Under the pieces are notes generated by a model. It ran no database searches. It was not told the DNA's origin and saw nothing but the letters and a program-made list of their open reading frames with translations. The position numbers and the translations under genes are program-made. A stretch of 46,812 nt of DNA, taken from Cladosporium sp. IMV 00045 (lineage: Eukaryota > Ascomycota > Dothideomycetes > Cladosporiales > Cladosporiaceae). Numbering within the stretch: position 1 is the stretch's first letter; the number at the start of each line of letters is the position of its first letter. Shown in pieces: positions 42,438 through 46,812 of this stretch. The DNA is taken from positions 1-46,812 of the forward strand of contig MSJI02000770.1 of assembly GCA_001931905.2 (NCBI GenBank), written 5' to 3'.

Positions 42438-43776
42438 ATGGCCTCCAACAAACCAGACTCCAGCCTGAACGCATTCCCTTCCAGCCGATTCAAGTCACCT
42501 TCTCTGCCTCCGTCTGCTCTCGCACCGTCACCTGGGCACTCGGACGAGAACTTGGTTTTGAGAGATTCCACCAGCTCGAAAACTATGGCCAACGACAGAA
42601 ACAGCGTCTCTCCCCCTCTAGTAGACAGACAAGGCGACCAGACTGTAAGAGACTCTCCAGTATCACCCAGATCAAGGTCACCATCAACACCTCCATTGCC
42701 CACCGTCCCCGGTAGCCCAACCAGCGCAAAGCCTCTGCCGACCCACCCGACAATCGCCATAGGAAACCCCATTCCCATGAAGAACCCGGACCGATACTCA
42801 ACAGGACGCCTCACCAACATGACCAACCGCACCACCGATAAACCTCTGAACAGCGAAATGCGTCGATCCACTCGCCGCGCCGAATCCATGGCCCCGAGCT
42901 ACACATCAACCGTCACTCCCAGCAAGCTCCGCACCACTAGAGGCCCCTTCGACAGGATATCCACCGAGCCCAACTTCGCCGCAAGAGTGTTCGACGCGGG
43001 CAAACACGACCTCCTCTATGAAGTTGACCAGAGTACTCGCTGGCCTTGGAAGTTTGAAGACGTCAAGCACGGCGTGCTCGACTTGACCACTCTGCTGCGC
43101 ATGCAGCAGCACGTCTTGCAGCAGAAACTCGTCGCCCAAGTCAATGCTCTAGGTCAGAAGGGAGCGTGGATGGAGATCGGCGTTGGTGAGACGATGAAAG
43201 AATACTGTAAGTTTTGTCATCTTCGTTAGATCCTGCTTCACCCAAAACTAACCCTCCCCAGGCCAACTCACCCGTGATATGGACTACATAAACTCCACCT
43301 CCTCCGCCCGCGGCGCCTCACCAACAACCAATCCCTTCCTAATCTCCACCACTGATCCGCTTGAAGCCCAACTCCTCGAAGAAGGCGGCCTGATCGCCCG
43401 CCGCGGCGGCCCCAGCGCCAACAACACCAACCCCTCCAGCCCGACCTTGACCGAGCCCCAAAAAGACAAAGACGGCTCCCTTCTCTTCTCTCGCCTGCCT
43501 TACACCACCGAGCCCACCGCCCCCTGGCGTCGCCACTTGCGCCACTGGCTCGCCGTCATATCCTCCGCCATCGCCCTCCTCCTCCCCTTCCTCATCATGA
43601 CGCTGACGCCCACGCTCACGACCCGCCTGGCGACTACGTGCGCCATGGTGGCTGTCTTCGCTCTCGTGGCGGCTGCCAGCGAGGTGCGGACGAGCAGGGC
43701 CGTGGCGTATGTTCTGGGCTATGCGGGTGCGCTGGTCGTTTTTGGCGGGCTGGTGCCGCCGGCTTATTGGGGTTGA
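42438..43776 (+). CDS. fungal membrane protein, DUF6594-like
   Basis: Exons 42438-43206 and 43262-43776 flank a 55-base intron (GTAAGT..CCAG) and give 427 residues. The splice restores a cysteine codon and joins ...GETMKEYC to QLTRDMDYIN. The first 180 residues are Ser/Pro/Thr-rich and disordered. A helical region follows, RVFDAGKHDLLYEVDQSTRW (about 183-202) and LLRMQQHVLQQKLVAQVNAL (about 223-242), resembling the coiled region of DUF6594 proteins. Then comes DPLEAQLLEEGGLI. Three hydrophobic segments end the chain (about 350-370, 378-398 and 404-425; ...VFGGLVPPAYWG). This helical-plus-three-TM layout is common in Pezizomycotina and has no known function. The gene model is well supported; the family name is by resemblance. 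Confidence 0.82.
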
Positions 43777-44823
43777 GAATGGTTGGGATGAACGAAGTGT
43801 GATGATGACTTCCTCACTGGATCCTTTTCTTATTACTGTTATACTTGTTTCTTAATGTTTTCGACTTAAAACACCAACTTCCTGGCGACGAACGGGACTG
43901 GCGTTGGCTGTACGACACGAAAGACCAGAAGAGAGCCACGAATTGTCATATCGACTCTCGGGTCAAAGAACTGACAAAACCGGACCAAACCGACCCGATG
44001 TCATGGAATCAACCAGCTCGACTTGACCTTCCTGGAGTTTTTCATTTTGTTGTTCTCGTATGCCTACTACTTGTTCGGGCCTTCTTTATCTTTCAACCAC
44101 GACTCTTAACTACCACACTTCTTTCTTTCCTTTCTCGACTCGAAAGGATGAACGGGACTGAAAAATTCAAAACAGAAGAGACCTTAGGCGTTAACTTGGG
44201 GACTTTCACAAGGGAGAAGAAACTCCATTTGATTTAATACTTGACAGCGAGGAGAAGGAGAACTAAGCGTCCCTTCGCTTCAGCAATTCCCTTGTCCCAC
44301 CATTTTCTTTGCAAGCGAGCATCTCTTCGACCAAAGCTACGACAGCACTTCATCTCTCTTTGATTTCTCTCGCTACTCTATCTCTTCTTTTTCTTGTCCT
44401 TTTCGCTTTCTCTTCCTTGCTTTTTTATACACGATATACCTCAGTGTCTAGTCTCTAGTTTCTAATGCTTAGTCTTTCCAAGTCAATTTTATACTATTCA
44501 TCAACATTACGAGTGACATATAGAACCTGGTACACTCTACTCCGTTTACCTGCTCTTCTCACTGAAAGCTCACATGATAGTTTGGTGCGATATGGGGGCA
44601 CCCTCAGCATATCGTAAGCGTGGAGAAAGGGTGGTGATCGCGACGATATGGACATGGACATTCAAGCAAAGGGAGCTGATCGTTGGTTGTCATGGATTGT
44701 ATTTCTTGCCAGAACGCTACGCTTGCTCGTACGCTCACTATGTAAAAGAAAGAACGATCGCAAAACAAAACATTACTTTGTACAACAGTCCGCCTCGCCT
44801 ATGCACGCATCACACCACGTAAC
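43777..44823. other. convergent 3' intergenic region
   Basis: About 1.05 kb between the DUF6594-like stop (+) and the stop of WD40 copy 2 (-). The segment 44290-44480 is T/C-rich on the + strand. The segment 44710-44800 is homologous to the 3' flank of WD40 copy 1. A 130-codon frame at 43845-44237 has no protein-like features. Confidence 0.5.
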
Positions 44824-46812
44824 CTATAGCACAAACTCCTCATCCAAAACCCCCTTCCAAGCCTTCCTCCTCCTCCCAACCCCGCCTTCACAACCACCAA
44901 CCCTCCTCAGACTCATCAATCCCCCCAAACACCCATCTCCATTGCCCACAACAACCTCCCTCCCCCCATCAACCAAAGCAACACCAGGGACCGTGCCCAA
45001 GAACCAAACATCCTGCCTCCCCTCATTACCATCCACCCCTTTCATGTCCCAAAAACTAACCACATCCTCATTCTCCGCCCCGACCAACACCCTACTATCC
45101 GCCGTGAAGTGCAAACTCCTCGCACACGACCTCCTACACCCCAGTTCCGCCAGCGATTTCTTCCAGCACCTCGAATCCCACAGCGCGACCATCCCGTCCT
45201 GTGCGCCGGTGGCAAGCAACCTCCCGTCCGGCGACCACGCGCAAGCGAAAATGTGATCCGTGTGCGCGGCCAGTGGAGCTAGAATTTCCCCTGACTCCGC
45301 GTCCGTGAGGAGTGCCGTGGAGCTATCGCCTGCGAGGGCGCGGAGGCGGGCGTCGGGGGATGTGGCGGAGGCGTTGAGGGAGTGGGCGTAATCGAGGGTG
45401 GAGGTGAAAGTTTGCGTGGTGAGGTCCATGAGGCGGAGGCGTTGGTCGTTGGCGCAGAAAGCTGCTTGTGGGAGGCCGGAGCGGCGGTGCGGGAAGGTGT
45501 GGATGTGCGTTATGAGGGAGTTGTGGTCGTGGGTTACGTAGCCGTAGGAGTGGTTTTGGCAGGAGGGGGAGGAGAGGTTGGTCAGGGCGTATTCCCCGTC
45601 GAAGCCGCCGGTGATGAGAAGGGAGTGAGTGGCTGCGAGACAGGTTGGGCGGATGGGCGTGGGGGTTAGAGGGGATTTGGTCAGGTCGAGGACTGTTTCT
45701 TCGGGGGTCGCACAGGAGAGAAAGGTGCGCTTGATTTTTCCCGATGATGTGTAGTAAACATCCCTGCCGTCGGAGGCGAGGACGTGACGGAGTTGGTGGT
45801 GTGCGAACTCAGGTTTCCGAAGTCCATGGTAGGAATGGAATTGGTAATGGTGCTCGGCCTGGTAGCTCAGCTGAGATTCTACTGCGATGTTCGTGGTGCG
45901 TGAGCAGAAAGGGTTGGGCAAACGGGCTCGATGATCAAGAATGTCCTGTCGAGATACTCCCAATCCGCTCCAGTCGATGCCTTGCATGTCGATTCCCGAG
46001 TCGAGCATATCCTGACGGTTTAAGAACGGCGTTGCGTTTTTATCCGCCGCGCAGCGTTCAGCTAACATAGCTCTGAACTCAAAATGCGATTCCGATGGTT
46101 TCCAGTTTGAGAGACTCTCCAGAACATCGGCACCATATCGAGGATCATCCACCGACCAAGCCGTCTCGGCCATTTCTGTGAGAATCATGTACTGCGCCGG
46201 ATCGCCATGTTGCAAACCTGATTCTTCTGAAAATACATCCCGACGATTGTGGACTTGTGTGTGAGAAGTGTGCTGCTGTGATGATTGGAGAGTGTCTGAT
46301 GTGAATGCATGCGCCCTTAGGTTATCGCACGACGGGTGATGTGAAGTGGTTCTCGACTGAGCCAAAGGATCCCTTCTCATGTCGAAACGAGCAGAGCCAT
46401 CTGTTCGGTTGCCATCAATCAGAGGAGGTCCTCTTTGGTCGGCTTCTGCTCCGAGGTCTTCAGTTTGTGGACCTCTCGCGCAAGAACGCGGCGTTCGATC
46501 TGTATCGAGCTCTGAAATGTCCTGGGTCGTCATAGTGCTATCGCTGGCACAGCCTGAATCCCGGCATTCCTCTCCTGAAAGATCATCGCCATCGGTCGTC
46601 TGTTCCAGTCCCGTCTCAGCAACGGTATTACCAGCGTGCCGATCCAGACCATCCAACCAGTCAACCGGAGATGCCCGACCAGGTAAAGATTCCAGGACGT
46701 CCAACGAAGAACCACTGCAAGCAAAAAGCGGCTCAACGAAACTCGCCATACAAGCACCATCCATCTTGGTCAGCGATAGCAAACAACAAGTCTTCCGGCT
46801 GCAAGACCTCTT
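44824..46812 (-). CDS. WD40-repeat protein, duplicated copy 2 (5' end cut by right edge)
   Basis: The frame is open from the right edge of the window to the stop at 44824; 662 codons are visible. The incoming residues KRSCSRKTCCLLSLTKMD match copy 1 residues around 48-65, so about 48 residues lie outside. Domain order is as in copy 1: an acidic disordered N-terminal half, then HYQFHSYHGLRKPEFAHHQL, then WD40 blades with HTDHIFACAWSPDGRLLATG and GMVALWDSRCW. The C terminus, WKGVLDEEFVL, differs from that of copy 1. Divergence from copy 1 is higher in the disordered half (indels and many substitutions) and low in the propeller, as expected under purifying selection on both copies. Both copies keep open frames, so neither is an obvious pseudogene. 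No function is assigned. Confidence 0.85.
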   Translation of the reverse strand, partial: KRSCSRKTCCLLSLTKMDGACMASFVEPLFACSGSSLDVLESLPGRASPVDWLDGLDRHAGNTVAETGLEQTTDGDDLSGEECRDSGCASDSTMTTQDISELDTDRTPRSCARGPQTEDLGAEADQRGPPLIDGNRTDGSARFDMRRDPLAQSRTTSHHPSCDNLRAHAFTSDTLQSSQQHTSHTQVHNRRDVFSEESGLQHGDPAQYMILTEMAETAWSVDDPRYGADVLESLSNWKPSESHFEFRAMLAERCAADKNATPFLNRQDMLDSGIDMQGIDWSGLGVSRQDILDHRARLPNPFCSRTTNIAVESQLSYQAEHHYQFHSYHGLRKPEFAHHQLRHVLASDGRDVYYTSSGKIKRTFLSCATPEETVLDLTKSPLTPTPIRPTCLAATHSLLITGGFDGEYALTNLSSPSCQNHSYGYVTHDHNSLITHIHTFPHRRSGLPQAAFCANDQRLRLMDLTTQTFTSTLDYAHSLNASATSPDARLRALAGDSSTALLTDAESGEILAPLAAHTDHIFACAWSPDGRLLATGAQDGMVALWDSRCWKKSLAELGCRRSCARSLHFTADSRVLVGAENEDVVSFWDMKGVDGNEGRQDVWFLGTVPGVALVDGGREVVVGNGDGCLGGLMSLRRVGGCEGGVGRRRKAWKGVLDEEFVL

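Noticed and set aside
1..46812. Transposons, RIP-degraded islands, CRISPR arrays or a secondary-metabolite cluster
   Set aside because: No transposase, reverse transcriptase, terminal repeats, AT-rich islands, spaced repeats or biosynthetic core enzymes were seen.

Overview
The window is nuclear DNA of a filamentous ascomycete (Pezizomycotina). The evidence is short GT..AG introns of about 50-210 bases, compact single-gene transcription units on both strands, and fungal-specific families: a class IV chitin synthase, a Sel1-repeat chitin synthase activator, a fungal heme oxygenase, arginine-specific carbamoyl-phosphate synthase, and a DUF6594-like membrane protein. A Dothideomycete is my best guess, but that rests on general look only. 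I see no rRNA, tRNA, CRISPR array, transposon or biosynthetic gene cluster.

Layout, left to right: the 5' end of an eIF4B gene (-, 1-416); a small Tim17-like membrane protein (+, 775-1618); heme oxygenase-like (-, 2519-3421); the spindle-midzone bundler ASE1/MAP65 (+, 4181-6786); a 4 kb gene-poor stretch; a disordered fungal protein (+, 10791-12125); a two-domain fasciclin surface protein (-, 13256-14522); porphobilinogen deaminase (-, 16265-17464); an ankyrin-repeat protein (-, 18011-18905); WD40 protein copy 1 (-, 19240-21390); a 2.7 kb gene-poor stretch; class IV chitin synthase (-, 24094-28025) back to back with a Sel1-repeat chitin synthase activator-like gene (+, 30313-32361); an STK16/Env7-type kinase (+, 33578-34924); mitochondrial ribosome recycling factor (-, 35318-36410) back to back with the arginine-specific carbamoyl-phosphate synthase large chain (+, 37858-41367); a DUF6594-like membrane protein (+, 42438-43776); and WD40 protein copy 2, cut by the right edge (-, 44824-46812).

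Most genes are ordinary housekeeping or cell-wall genes. Four divergent pairs share intergenic promoters: eIF4B/Tim17-like, heme oxygenase/ASE1, chitin synthase/activator-like, and ribosome recycling factor/CPS. The chitin synthase pair is the most suggestive, because in yeast the CHS3-type enzyme needs a Sel1-repeat partner (Skt5/Chs4) for activity. The other structural point is a dispersed duplication of a WD40 gene, two copies about 25 kb apart in the same orientation and strikingly similar. I found no clear new defence, mobile or RNA system.

Several gene models here differ from the longest open frames: an ATGG-only first coding exon in eIF4B, a separate presequence exon in the recycling factor, a stop-free 75-base intron in the activator gene, and a split ankyrin gene. 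Splice sites were read by eye from GT/AG signals, reading frame and family conservation.
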